A stretch of DNA of 64,000 nucleotides from Limnochorda sp. LNt (GTDB taxonomy: Bacteria; Bacillota; Limnochordia; Limnochordales; Geochordaceae). A program made the translations under genes and the position numbers. The stretch is from positions 1,550,001-1,614,000 of the forward strand of contig NZ_CP141614.1 of the NCBI RefSeq assembly GCF_035593265.1, in the 5' to 3' direction. Numbering within the stretch: position 1 is the stretch's first letter; each line of letters opens with the position of its first letter. Below, one piece after another: positions 16,141-25,222 of this stretch. The notes beneath the pieces were generated by a model. It did not search any database. It was given only the letters and a program-made list of their open reading frames with translations, and was not told where the DNA came from.

Positions 16141-17937
16141 TCATGCCAGGGGCGTGCGGCGGCCAAAGCGCCTGTCCAGCTCCTCGACCGACACCATGAC
16201 GGCCACCGGCCGCCCGTGCGGGCAGGTGTAGGGATTGTCCGTCTCGGCCAGGTGACGCACCAGATGCTCCATCACGGCCAACGGCAGAGGGGTACCCGCC
16301 TTGACTGCACTCCGGCAGGCCAGGTGCTTGAGCAGGCGCTCCTCCCAGGGCGCCAGGGGGGCCGTGTCGTCCCCTGCGGGCATCCCCTCGGGCCCCTCCA
16401 GCATCCGTGCCGCCAGCTCCTCCAGCAGGGCCGCCATCTCGGTGGCGGAGATGGCGCGTGCGATGCCGGGCACGGCCGGCACCGACCGCACCAGGTAGTG
16501 GCGAGGCCCGAAGGGCTCCATCTCGACGCCCAGGGAGGCGAGCCATGGCAGGGCGGCCCCCAGGGTCTCGGCCGCCGTGCTGCCGAGCTCGACGGTCAGG
16601 GGATGCAGCAGGGCCTGGGCCGGCGCCACGGAGCCGCGACGGGCGGCCAGCAGCCGCTCGTAGAGCATACGTTCGTGGGCCACGTGCTGATCGACGATGA
16701 GCAGGCCCGCGGGGTGGCGGGTCACGATGTAGGTGTCGCGCAGCTGTCCCAGCACCTGCAGCCGGCGCAGCTGCTCGCCCAGGCCCTCGCCTTGCCGTAC
16801 GGCGCCCCAGAGCGGCGCCTGGGCTTCCGAGGCGACGGGCACGCCGGCGCCGGGGTCGCGGGACGACCGCGCCCCCTCGGCCACCCCTTCCCTCCAGGCC
16901 TTCGTCGCAGGGGCGTCACCCGGCTTGACGCTCGGCGAGAGCGCGAAGGTGGGAGCTGAGGCCAGCGCCCGCTCGACGGCCGAGGCCACCAGGCCGAAGA
17001 GCAGTCGCTCGTCGCGGAAGCGCACGAACAGCTTGGCCGGGTGCACGTTGACGTCCACCCAGGCCGGGTCCATCTCGAGATGGAGGAAGGCCACGGGGAA
17101 GCGCCCCTTGGCGAGCCGGCTCTCGTAAGCCCGCACGACGGCCGCCGAGACCGTCCGGTCTTGCACCCAGCGGCCGTTGACGAAGATCCAGAGATGCTCC
17201 CGCGTGGGCCGGCTCAGGTCCGGCGGGGAGACCAGGCCCCAGACGCGAGCCGGGCCCCGGGCCCCTTGGACGGGGAGCAGGGCCTGCGCCTCCCGGGCCC
17301 CCATCACCGCACCGGCCGCCGCACGCAGGTCGCCGTCGCCCGGGGTAACCCAGCGAGGCTGGCCCGCCACCGCCACCTCGAGGGCCACCGACGGTCGGGC
17401 CAGGGCGATGCGCGCGGCCGTCTCCAGGCAGGCCCGACGCTCCGCGGCGGGACTCTTGAGATAGCGCCGGCGGGCCGGGGTGTTGAAGAAGAGGCGCCGC
17501 ACCCAGACGGTGGTGCCCTCGGGGGCCGCCGCCGGTCCCGCCGACAGTCGCTCCCCTCCTGCGAGCCGGATGCGAAACCCCTCGGCACGGCCCGGGGGCC
17601 GCGTCAGGATCTCCAGCTCGGAGACGGCGGCGATGGCCGCCAACGCCTCGCCCCGAAAGCCCAGGGTCGCCACCGAGGCCAGATCCTCGCGGCGCCGGAG
17701 TTTGCTGGTCGCGTGGCGCAGGACGCAGATGGCGGCGTCGTCGGGGTCCATCCCCTCCCCATCGTCGCTCACCATCAGGTGGGTGCCATCCTCGCCGATG
17801 TCGACGCGGATGCGCCGGGCCCCTGCGTCCAGGGCGTTTTCGAGCAGCTCCTTGAGCGCAGAGGCCGGCCGCTCCACCACCTCGCCCGCGGCGATGTGGT
17901 CGACGACGTCCTCCGCCAACAGCGCGATCTTGCCCAT
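16141..17937 (-). CDS. mutL: DNA mismatch repair protein MutL
   Basis: 598 residues from the ATG at 17937, one nucleotide after the mutS stop. The N-terminal GHKL ATPase shows IAAGEVVERPASALKELLENALDAG, DDGEGM, and TLGFRGEALA. The C-terminal dimerisation/endonuclease domain carries a DQHA(X)2E(X)4E-type metal site that reads DQHVAHERMLYE, with Val in place of the usual Ala, plus ACRSAVKAG and CPHGRP zinc-site motifs. It therefore looks like a nicking MutL, as expected where MutH is absent. The middle linker is Pro/Ala-rich. Confidence 0.96.
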   Translation of the reverse strand: MGKIALLAEDVVDHIAAGEVVERPASALKELLENALDAGARRIRVDIGEDGTHLMVSDDGEGMDPDDAAICVLRHATSKLRRREDLASVATLGFRGEALAAIAAVSELEILTRPPGRAEGFRIRLAGGERLSAGPAAAPEGTTVWVRRLFFNTPARRRYLKSPAAERRACLETAARIALARPSVALEVAVAGQPRWVTPGDGDLRAAAGAVMGAREAQALLPVQGARGPARVWGLVSPPDLSRPTREHLWIFVNGRWVQDRTVSAAVVRAYESRLAKGRFPVAFLHLEMDPAWVDVNVHPAKLFVRFRDERLLFGLVASAVERALASAPTFALSPSVKPGDAPATKAWREGVAEGARSSRDPGAGVPVASEAQAPLWGAVRQGEGLGEQLRRLQVLGQLRDTYIVTRHPAGLLIVDQHVAHERMLYERLLAARRGSVAPAQALLHPLTVELGSTAAETLGAALPWLASLGVEMEPFGPRHYLVRSVPAVPGIARAISATEMAALLEELAARMLEGPEGMPAGDDTAPLAPWEERLLKHLACRSAVKAGTPLPLAVMEHLVRHLAETDNPYTCPHGRPVAVMVSVEELDRRFGRRTPLA

Positions 17938-17938
17938 G

Positions 17939-20596
17939 CTACGCCTCGAACAGCCGCGACTGCGCCAGGTCGGCGACGGAGGGCCGCGCCCGCGGACGAG
18001 GCCGGCGCGAGGCGGGCCGACCGCCGTAGGTCCCGACGGGCCCGGGCTCCGAGAGGGCAGGGGCCGTCTCCCGGTCGGGCACGAGGGCGTCCGCCAGCGC
18101 CTCCTCGGCGACCCGGGACGCCGACGGGGCACTGCCCTCGAGGTGGGCCAGCACCTCGCGAGCCCGCTCGACGACCCGCTCGGGCAGCCCGGCCAGGCGC
18201 GCCACTTCGATGCCGTAGCTGCGGTCCGCGGCGCCGGGCCGGATCTGCCGGAGGAAGACGATGCCCTCCTCGCCGTGGGCCACCGCGGCGTGCAGATTGA
18301 AGACCCCCTCGAGTCTCCCCTCCAGCTCGGTCAGCTCGTGGTAGTGGGTGGCCACCAGCGTGCGGCAGCCCCGCTCCTGCAGCGCCTCCACGATGGCCCA
18401 TGCCAGGCTGAGGCCGTCGTAGGTGGCCGTGCCCCTCCCCACCTCGTCGAGGACCACCAGGCTGCGGGGCGTGGCGTGGCGCAGGATGTAGGCGCTCTCG
18501 CTCATCTCCACCATGAAGGTGGACCGGCCCGACGCCAGGTCGTCCGAGGCGCCGACCCTCGACAGGATGCGGTCGACCACCCCGATGCGGGCCCAACGCG
18601 CCGGCACGAAGCTGCCCATCTGCGCCAGCAGCACCAGCAGGGCGGCCTGGCGCAAGAACGTCGACTTGCCGCCCATGTTGGGGCCCGTCACGATGGCCAG
18701 CCGCCGTGCCCCCATGTCGAGGTAGAGGTCGTTGGGGACGAAGGGCTGATCCGGCATCATGGCCTCCACCACGGGGTGGCGCCCCTGGCGGATCTCGATG
18801 ACGGGGCCCTCGTCGACCTCGGGCCGCACCCAGGCACGCTCGACGGCCAGGTCGGCCAGCGAGGCGGCGACGTCGAGGCGCGCCACGGCCCGGCTGGCCG
18901 CCTGCAGGGCAGGGGCCTGCTCCAGCACCCGCTCCACCAGCGACTGGAAGATCTGGGCCTCCCGCAGCCGGATGCGCTCCTCCGCCTCCAGCACCCGGCT
19001 CTCCCACTCCTTGAGCTCGGCCGTCACGAACCGTTCGGCGCCGGTCAGGGTCTGACGCCGCTCGTAGTCGGGGGGCACCAGCTTGAGGTTGGGGCGGGTC
19101 ACCTCGATGTAGTAGCCGAAGACCCGGTTGAAGCCCACTTTAAGCGAGCGGATGCCCGTGCGCTCCCGCTCACGCCCCTCGAGCCCCGCGATCCATCGGC
19201 GCCCCTCCTCGGCGCCCCGGCGCAGGGCATCCAGCTCCGCGTCGTAGCCCTCCCGGATGTAGCCGCTGTCACGGACCTGGGCGGGAGCGTCGTCGGCGAT
19301 GGCCCTCGCCAGGTGATCGGCCAGGGCCTCCAGCGGCGCCGGTGGCTGCCCCAGCGCGTCCATCTCCAGGGCGGGCAGCCTCTCCAGCCCGGCCTCGGCC
19401 GCGATGCGCCGGATGTCGTCCAGCCGCTCGAGGAAGTAGCGCAACGAGAGCAGGTCCTTGGGTGTGGCCCGTCCGGTGCCCGCCCGTCCCAGCAGCCGCT
19501 CGGCGTCGGGCATCCCCTGCAGGGCATCGCGCAACCGGCGCCGGGCGAGGTGGCTCGCCGCCAGGGCCTCGACCGCGTCGAGCCGGGCTCGGATGGCCGC
19601 CACGTCGGTGAGCGGCTCCTCCAGGTAGCGGCGCAGCAGCCGGGCCCCCGCAGCCGTCCGGGTCCGGTCCAGCACGTCCAGCAACGACCCCTTGCGGCTC
19701 CGCTGGCGCAGCGTGGTGGTCAGCTCCAGGTTGAGGGCGGTGGTGGCGTCGACTGCCAGCCCCTCGCGCGGGTCGTAGCTCTGCAGCGTCGTGATGTGGA
19801 CGAGGCGGTCCTTCTGGGTTTCGAGCAGGTACTGGAGCACCGCGCCGGCGGCCACCTGCGCCTCCGGCCAGGCCTCGATGCCGAACGCATCCAGCGTCGC
19901 CGTGCCGAAGTGGGCCCGCAGCGTCTGCCGGGCGCCGTCCGGCGACCAGGCCGGGCTGTCCCATCGCGTCACCGCCGCCCGCAGCGTCTGGCGCATCGCG
20001 CCCGCCAGCCGGGGATCATCGGTCAGGCGGGGCGGCACCACCACCTCGTCGACGGCCAGCCGCACCAGCTCGTCCAGGGCGGCCCGCCAGACCTCGTGCT
20101 CCACGGGGGAGTCGGCGCCCAGCCGCGTGGCGCGCAGCTCCCCGGTGAAGACGTCGGCCATGGCCAGGCCCACCGCCTGGTCACCCACCCAGAGGGCCGC
20201 CACGTAGCGCCGATCCCGTCCCGCCGCGTCCGGCAGCGTGCCGGGCGTGACCACCCGGATCACCTCGCGCCGGACCACCCCCCGGGCCAGGCGTGGGTCC
20301 TCCATCTGCTCGCAGATGGCGACCCGGTGGCCGGCCTGGACCAGCTGGGCGACGTAGGCGTCGGCCGCGTGGTACGGCACGCCGCACATGGGCAGCCGGC
20401 GGCCCTTGCCGATCTCGCGGCTGGTCAGGGTGATGTTGAGGATGGCGGCTCCGATCTCCGCATCCCGCCCGAAGAGCTCGTAGAAGTCTCCCAGGCGGAA
20501 CAGCAGCAGGGCATCGGGGTAGGAGGCCTTGAGGGCCTGATACTGCCGGAGCATGGGGGTCGCCGACGGCTCCGCAGCCGGTACCAGCGGGCCCAC
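17939..20596 (-). CDS. mutS: DNA mismatch repair protein MutS
   Basis: 885 residues, start GTG at 20596, 10 nt after the miaB stop. The N-terminal mismatch-reading Phe-X-Glu motif is in FRLGDFYELFGRDA; the PMCGVPYHAAD and ICEQMEDP strands follow. The C-terminal ABC ATPase has Walker A GPNMGGKSTFLRQ and Walker B LVVLDEVGRGTATYDG, where Ala replaces the common Ser of the signature, and ATHYHEL. The C-terminal tail is rich in Arg and Pro. Complete and in standard order with mutL. Confidence 0.97.
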   Translation of the reverse strand: MGPLVPAAEPSATPMLRQYQALKASYPDALLLFRLGDFYELFGRDAEIGAAILNITLTSREIGKGRRLPMCGVPYHAADAYVAQLVQAGHRVAICEQMEDPRLARGVVRREVIRVVTPGTLPDAAGRDRRYVAALWVGDQAVGLAMADVFTGELRATRLGADSPVEHEVWRAALDELVRLAVDEVVVPPRLTDDPRLAGAMRQTLRAAVTRWDSPAWSPDGARQTLRAHFGTATLDAFGIEAWPEAQVAAGAVLQYLLETQKDRLVHITTLQSYDPREGLAVDATTALNLELTTTLRQRSRKGSLLDVLDRTRTAAGARLLRRYLEEPLTDVAAIRARLDAVEALAASHLARRRLRDALQGMPDAERLLGRAGTGRATPKDLLSLRYFLERLDDIRRIAAEAGLERLPALEMDALGQPPAPLEALADHLARAIADDAPAQVRDSGYIREGYDAELDALRRGAEEGRRWIAGLEGRERERTGIRSLKVGFNRVFGYYIEVTRPNLKLVPPDYERRQTLTGAERFVTAELKEWESRVLEAEERIRLREAQIFQSLVERVLEQAPALQAASRAVARLDVAASLADLAVERAWVRPEVDEGPVIEIRQGRHPVVEAMMPDQPFVPNDLYLDMGARRLAIVTGPNMGGKSTFLRQAALLVLLAQMGSFVPARWARIGVVDRILSRVGASDDLASGRSTFMVEMSESAYILRHATPRSLVVLDEVGRGTATYDGLSLAWAIVEALQERGCRTLVATHYHELTELEGRLEGVFNLHAAVAHGEEGIVFLRQIRPGAADRSYGIEVARLAGLPERVVERAREVLAHLEGSAPSASRVAEEALADALVPDRETAPALSEPGPVGTYGGRPASRRPRPRARPSVADLAQSRLFEA

Positions 20597-20606
20597 CCCC
20601 CGTCCG

Positions 20607-22058
20607 TCAGGAGGGCTCGGACGCCCGGGCCGCTGCCGGCACCGCCCCGATGCTGGCGGCCTCCTGCGGGCCGTCGGTCAAGCGGCCGAAGAGGGTCCAC
20701 GTGTTGACCGCCTCGACCCGCACGTCGACCAGCTGCCCGACGAGGCGGGTCCGAGCCGACGGGGGCGCGTCGAATACGACCACCTTGTTGGTGCGGGTGC
20801 GCCCCGACAGGCGCTCGGGGTCCTTCTCGCTGGCGCCCTCGACCAGGATCTCCTCGACCCGACCCCGGTAGACCTGGTTGCGCTCCAGACTGATGGCGTT
20901 TTGCAGCTCGATGAGGCGCTGGATGCGCTCCCGCTTGACGGGCTCGGGCACCGGATCCGGCAGCCGCAGGGCCGCCGTGCCGGGCCTCGGCGAGTAGACG
21001 AAGGTGAAGGCCCCGTCGAACCTCACCGCGCGCACGAGTTCGAGCGTGGCCTCGAAGTCTCGCTCGGTCTCGCCGGGGAAGCCCACGATGATGTCGGTGG
21101 TGACCGCCAGATCCGGGATGCGGCGCCGCATCGCCGTCACCTGCTCGACGAACTCCTCGGCCGTGTATCGGCGGCCCATGCGGTGCAGGATGCGGTCGCT
21201 GCCCGACTGCACCGCCAGGTGGATGTGCTCCATCACCTTGGGCAGCTCCGCCATGGCCTCGATCAGCTCCTCGGTCACCTCCCGGGGGTGATTGGAGGTG
21301 AACCGCAGCCGCTCGAGCCCCTCGATGCGGCTCAGGCGCCGCAGGAGCCGGGCCAGGGTGATGCCGCGCTCGGGCAGGTCTCGGCCGTAGGCGTTGACGG
21401 TCTGCCCCAGCAGCGTCACCTCCCGCACGCCCTCGGCCACCAGGCTCCGCACCTCTTCCTCGATGGCCTCGGGCCGTCGGCTGCGCTGCCGACCGCGGGT
21501 GTTGGGGACCACGCAAAAGGTGCAGCGGTAGTCGCAGCCGTAGATGACGCTGACGAAGGCGGTGACCGAGCCGGGCTCCCGCAGGACGGGCAGCCCCTCG
21601 ACGATGGGCCCCTCGTCGTGCCAGACCTCCACCACCCGCCGGCCGGTCTCCATCACCTGCTGCAGGAGCTCGGGGAAGCGGTGCAGGTTGAGGGTGCCCA
21701 TGATGAGATCGACGTGCGGCAACGACACCTGCATCCGCTCCAGCTCGGGCCGTTGCTGGGGCATGCAGCCGGTCAGCCCGATGATCAGGTCCGGCCGCCG
21801 CTCCTTGAGCTGGCGCAGGCTCGAGACCTGACCGTAGATCTTGCGCTCCGGGTTCTCGCGGACGCTGCAGGTGTTGAACAGGATGAGATCGGCCTCGTCC
21901 ATGCGATCCGTGAAGCCGTAGCCCATCCGGGCCAGCATCCCGGCCAGGGTCTGGGAGTCCCGCACGTTCATCTGGCAGCCCAGGGTGACGATGTGCGCGA
22001 GCCGACCCCGTCTCGTCGAAGCCGGCGGCATCGCGCGGGCGTTGGCCTCACCGTTCAC
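20607..22058 (-). CDS. miaB: tRNA-2-methylthio-N6-dimethylallyladenosine synthase
   Basis: Radical-SAM methylthiotransferase acting on i6A37 made by MiaA. 483 residues from the GTG at 22058 (GAGGGGG about 11 nt upstream). The UPF0004 domain holds the auxiliary cluster cysteines in TLGCQMNVRDS, FNTCSVRE and GLTGCMPQQ; the radical-SAM CX3CX2C is YGCDYRCTFCVVP; a TRAM domain ends the protein. A methyltransferase-type RAS core GCxxACPFC is absent, as expected for this family. Probably the first gene of miaB-mutS-mutL. Confidence 0.96.
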   Translation of the reverse strand: MNGEANARAMPPASTRRGRLAHIVTLGCQMNVRDSQTLAGMLARMGYGFTDRMDEADLILFNTCSVRENPERKIYGQVSSLRQLKERRPDLIIGLTGCMPQQRPELERMQVSLPHVDLIMGTLNLHRFPELLQQVMETGRRVVEVWHDEGPIVEGLPVLREPGSVTAFVSVIYGCDYRCTFCVVPNTRGRQRSRRPEAIEEEVRSLVAEGVREVTLLGQTVNAYGRDLPERGITLARLLRRLSRIEGLERLRFTSNHPREVTEELIEAMAELPKVMEHIHLAVQSGSDRILHRMGRRYTAEEFVEQVTAMRRRIPDLAVTTDIIVGFPGETERDFEATLELVRAVRFDGAFTFVYSPRPGTAALRLPDPVPEPVKRERIQRLIELQNAISLERNQVYRGRVEEILVEGASEKDPERLSGRTRTNKVVVFDAPPSARTRLVGQLVDVRVEAVNTWTLFGRLTDGPQEAASIGAVPAAARASEPS

Positions 22059-22143
22059 GTCCAAGCCCGTCCCCCTCTTGCGATGCGACAGCGAAGCAGC
22101 CGCCCGCCGCCTCGCCGGCGGGGGCCTGCGACCTGCACCGACC

Positions 22144-22149
22144 ATTATA
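22144..22149 (-). promoter_or_regulatory. Candidate -10 element upstream of miaB
   Basis: A perfect TATAAT on the minus strand in the 102-bp gap before miaB. The nearest -35-like hexamer is TTACTG at 22170-22175, but the 20-bp spacer is too long, so only the -10 is reported. It would put the transcript start about 78 nt ahead of miaB. Confidence 0.45.
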
Positions 22150-22160
22150 ACCGGGGCGGC

Positions 22161-23795
22161 CTAGATGCGCAGTAAGGTGTCGACCGGTGCGTGGTCGTCC
22201 GTCAGCAAGGGCACGTCGCCGGTGGAAATGGCCTCGACCACCAGCGAGCGGGCGTACAGCGACGACCCCGGCGGCAGCCGGCCCTCCCGCTCCAGGGATG
22301 CGATCCGCTCCTGGAAGGCCTGCGGGCTCAACGCCGGCTGATTGGTGGCCAGGACGATGATGTTGCGCTGGACGGGGTCGATGGCGCTGCCGGAGGTGGT
22401 ACCGACCGGCAAGACGTAGACCGTGTCGAAGACGGCCTGCATGCTCTTGAGCATGGAGCGGAAGAGCAGGCTGTGACGACCGGAGAGCGCTCCGATGATG
22501 TTGGAGGCCACCACGCCGTCAGGGGTCAGCCGGGCCTCCAGCTCCTCGAAGAACTCCACGGTGGCGAGATGGAACGGGATCGAGTGCGCGAAGTAGGCGT
22601 CCAGGAAGATCGCGTCGTAGCGGTGTGGCGAGCGACGCACGAAGAGCCGCCCGTCCTCCGCCACGATCCGGAGCCTGGGGTCGTCCAGGGGCACCTGGAA
22701 GTATCGGTGGGCCACCGCCACGACCTCGGGGTCCAGCTCCGCCACGTCCATCGTCAGATCGCGGTAGGTAGCCAGGAAGTTCTTGGGCACCGACCCGCCG
22801 CCCAGCCCCACCATCAGCAGCTGCCGGGCGTCGGGCACGAGGCCCATGGCGACGTGGAAGTAGCGGGTGTACCAGAAGACCAGATCGTCGGGACGCTCCC
22901 GGTCCATGGCGCTTTGCCAGGAGTCGTCGAACTTGAGGTACCGGATGCCGCCCGGGTCGTCCACCACCAGGATGTGGTGATAGACGCTGTCGCGCTCGTA
23001 GAGGATCTCGCCGCGGCCCTGGGCGATGCCGGTCCAGCCGGCACTGCCCAGCCCGGCGACCAGGCTGGCCGCCGCGACGCCCACCGCGACCAGCGCCCAC
23101 AAGAGGGTGCGGCCGGATGCCTGCCGCCCGCCTGTGGCCGCCCGGCGCGAGGCGGCACGGGCCGACGTCCGTGAGGCCGTAGCCGCGCTGGCCGGCCGCT
23201 CGGCTGCAGCGGCCATGCCCCTCCGGTGACCCCAGATGACCACGACCAGCCCCAACACCACCAGGATCCCGCCGAACAGGTAGAGGATGTGGGTGACGCC
23301 CAGCCATGCCACCAGGTAGAAGGCGGTGAAGAGCGTGCCGACGATGCTGCCCGCCGTCGAGATGGCGTAGAGCATGCCGGCCGTGGTGCCGATGGTCTGC
23401 AGGCGCTCGGCCGCCAGGCGGATGGCGTAGGGCGAGACCGTGCCCAGGAAGAGCCCCGGCAAGAAGAAGAGCACCAGCGCCGACAGCAGGGAGCCCTCCC
23501 GGATGCCGATGCCCGTGTTGATCATCCAGAAGTTGAAGGGCCCCGCCCAGAGCGGCATGGTGGAGACGAAAGCGCCGGGCGCCACGATGAGCCAGCCCAT
23601 CCACTCCGGATGGGGCCGCCGGTCGGCCAGGCGGCCACCGAGGAAGTAGCCGGCGGTCAGGGCCGCCAGCACCACGGAGATGAGGCTGCCCCAGACGTAG
23701 ATGGAGTTGCCGAAGTAGGGAGCCAGGATCCGGCTCCCCACCATCTCGAGCCCCATCAAGACCGCGCCCGCGAGGAAGACGACACCTGCCAGCAT
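22161..23795 (-). CDS. Membrane-anchored spermidine-synthase-like protein (fused MFS/SpeE type)
   Basis: 544 residues. About six membrane helices fill residues 1-190 (LAGVVFLAGAVLMGLEMVG at the N-terminus), then an Ala/Arg-rich linker, another helix near 230-250, and a soluble aminopropyltransferase-like Rossmann domain. That domain shows VGLGGGSVPKNF, the ribose-binding AELDPEVV and IFLDAYFAHSIP. The classical GGGDGGxxRE and D-S-DP signatures of SpeE are not matched exactly, so the activity could be spermidine synthesis or transfer to another acceptor. SpeD elsewhere in the window (796-1239) would supply the co-substrate. The gene ends the exbB-exbD-tonB cluster. Confidence 0.82.
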   Translation of the reverse strand: MLAGVVFLAGAVLMGLEMVGSRILAPYFGNSIYVWGSLISVVLAALTAGYFLGGRLADRRPHPEWMGWLIVAPGAFVSTMPLWAGPFNFWMINTGIGIREGSLLSALVLFFLPGLFLGTVSPYAIRLAAERLQTIGTTAGMLYAISTAGSIVGTLFTAFYLVAWLGVTHILYLFGGILVVLGLVVVIWGHRRGMAAAAERPASAATASRTSARAASRRAATGGRQASGRTLLWALVAVGVAAASLVAGLGSAGWTGIAQGRGEILYERDSVYHHILVVDDPGGIRYLKFDDSWQSAMDRERPDDLVFWYTRYFHVAMGLVPDARQLLMVGLGGGSVPKNFLATYRDLTMDVAELDPEVVAVAHRYFQVPLDDPRLRIVAEDGRLFVRRSPHRYDAIFLDAYFAHSIPFHLATVEFFEELEARLTPDGVVASNIIGALSGRHSLLFRSMLKSMQAVFDTVYVLPVGTTSGSAIDPVQRNIIVLATNQPALSPQAFQERIASLEREGRLPPGSSLYARSLVVEAISTGDVPLLTDDHAPVDTLLRI

Positions 23796-23818
23796 CGTGC
23801 GCTCCTCTTCACGGGGTC

Positions 23819-25159
23819 CTACTGCATCAGCAGCCCGGCCAGGGCCAGCACCACACCCGCCAGCGACGCGGCCATCAGCCAGCGATTCTGCGTGCGCAGC
23901 TGCTCGACCTGAGCCTGCAGCTCGCCCGGCGGAGCGGCGGTCGCGCCGCCCTCCCTCACCAGGCTGCGCACGATCTCGTCGGTGCGTGACCGCTCCAGAT
24001 CGAGGCTGGCGCGCAGCGAGGCGATCTCGTTGCGCAGCGCGTCTCGCTCCTGCTGCCAGGCCGCGAGCTGCTGGTCCACTGCCCGGGTGTCTCGTCCCTG
24101 CTGCTGGAGCTGCTCTCGGATTTGGGCGAGCTCCTGGCGCAGGCTGGCCAGCTCCTCCGTCGAGGAGCGCAGCACCTGCCCGGCCTGCTCCGGCGAGATG
24201 CCGCTGGCGCTCAAGGAGCGCACCAGGCTGTCGAGGCTGCCCGTCACCGCCTGGAGCCGCTGATCCAGCCGCCCGATTTGGGTCGTCAATTCGTCCGCTC
24301 GCTGGCGTTGACCTTCCAGGGATTGCTGGAGGGTCTGGATGGTCGACCGCAAGGCCTGGATCTCGCCGGCCGAGGCTTGCAGACGCTGGGAGGTGGCCTG
24401 CCCTGCGGTCTCCAGGCGCTCCGTCAGGCCCGTCCCCAGCTGCGCGAGCTGCTGGCGCAGATCGGCGTCGGCCAGCGCCATCTCCTCGCTCAGGTCGTCG
24501 AGCCGGATCTGCAGGTCCTGCACCACCGTGCCCAGGCCCCTGGCGACGCTCTCGACCTGGGTCAGCCGTTGCGAGACCGCGCTGAGCTGCTGGTTGAGGG
24601 CCTGCGTGGCCTGGTTCAGCTGCTGCCCCAGGGCATCGGTGGTCTGCGTCAGCCGCCGGTCGACCTCGGTCGCGTACTGCAGCACGTCGGTCAGCTTGAC
24701 ATCGATGCGCCCCACCTCACGCGCCTGCTCGTCGAGCCGCTGCGCCAGCTGGGTGCGTTGCTCCTGCCAGCGAGCCAGCTCGGTGCGGAACTCGTTGGTC
24801 AGCTGGCGCACCAGCTGCAGGTCGTCACCCGTCAGGCGAGCCTGGCCTCGCTCGACGTCTTGCAACAGGCGTGCCACCACCGAGGCCAGCGTGAACCGAT
24901 CGACGGGACGGGACCCGTCGAAGCGCCCGGCCTGCAGGGTGATGTACCCGCGCTGCACCAGCGTCACGACCGCCTGGTAGGCCCAGTGATCCGGGGGCAC
25001 GTCGGCGATGGCGGGAGTGCCCGCCGCCCCCTGGGCCGACGCCGCGGGGGCCCAGGCGATGCCCAGCACCGGGGCGGCGGCGAGTGCGACGAGCAGTGCC
25101 AGCCCCCACCCTCCCCGCGACCATCCGAGCCGCATCGAGCCAAGCCGGTAGCCGACCAT
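23819..25159 (-). CDS. SLH-domain, coiled-coil, C-terminally anchored envelope protein (candidate outer-membrane tether)
   Basis: 446 residues from the ATG at 25159 (GGGGAG 6 nt upstream). Order: signal peptide ending near ASAQG (about residue 43); one S-layer homology domain (IADVPPDHWAYQAVVTLVQRG through DRFTLASVVARLL, given in part, about 49-95); some 320 residues of Gln/Leu/Arg/Glu-rich heptad coiled coil; and a final hydrophobic helix WLMAASLAGVVLALAGLLMQ (last 20 residues). This arrangement matches Omp-alpha of Thermotoga, where SLH binds the wall, the coiled coil spans the periplasm and the tail enters the outer membrane. No beta-barrel is present, unlike OmpM. Assignment as a tether is inference from architecture plus the neighbouring TonB system. 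Confidence 0.85.
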   Translation of the reverse strand: MVGYRLGSMRLGWSRGGWGLALLVALAAAPVLGIAWAPAASAQGAAGTPAIADVPPDHWAYQAVVTLVQRGYITLQAGRFDGSRPVDRFTLASVVARLLQDVERGQARLTGDDLQLVRQLTNEFRTELARWQEQRTQLAQRLDEQAREVGRIDVKLTDVLQYATEVDRRLTQTTDALGQQLNQATQALNQQLSAVSQRLTQVESVARGLGTVVQDLQIRLDDLSEEMALADADLRQQLAQLGTGLTERLETAGQATSQRLQASAGEIQALRSTIQTLQQSLEGQRQRADELTTQIGRLDQRLQAVTGSLDSLVRSLSASGISPEQAGQVLRSSTEELASLRQELAQIREQLQQQGRDTRAVDQQLAAWQQERDALRNEIASLRASLDLERSRTDEIVRSLVREGGATAAPPGELQAQVEQLRTQNRWLMAASLAGVVLALAGLLMQ

Positions 25160-25222
25160 TGCCGCTCCCCATTCCCTCCGTAACTTGCCAGCGACTGCCA
25201 CGACCGAGCCTCGTCCCGCCGC

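Noticed and set aside
17480-20707. A 1075-residue open frame on the plus strand opposite mutL/mutS
   Set aside because: It is antisense to two essential, fully motif-supported genes. Its translation is Gln/His/Arg-rich without domains. Long antisense frames are expected at about 70% G+C.
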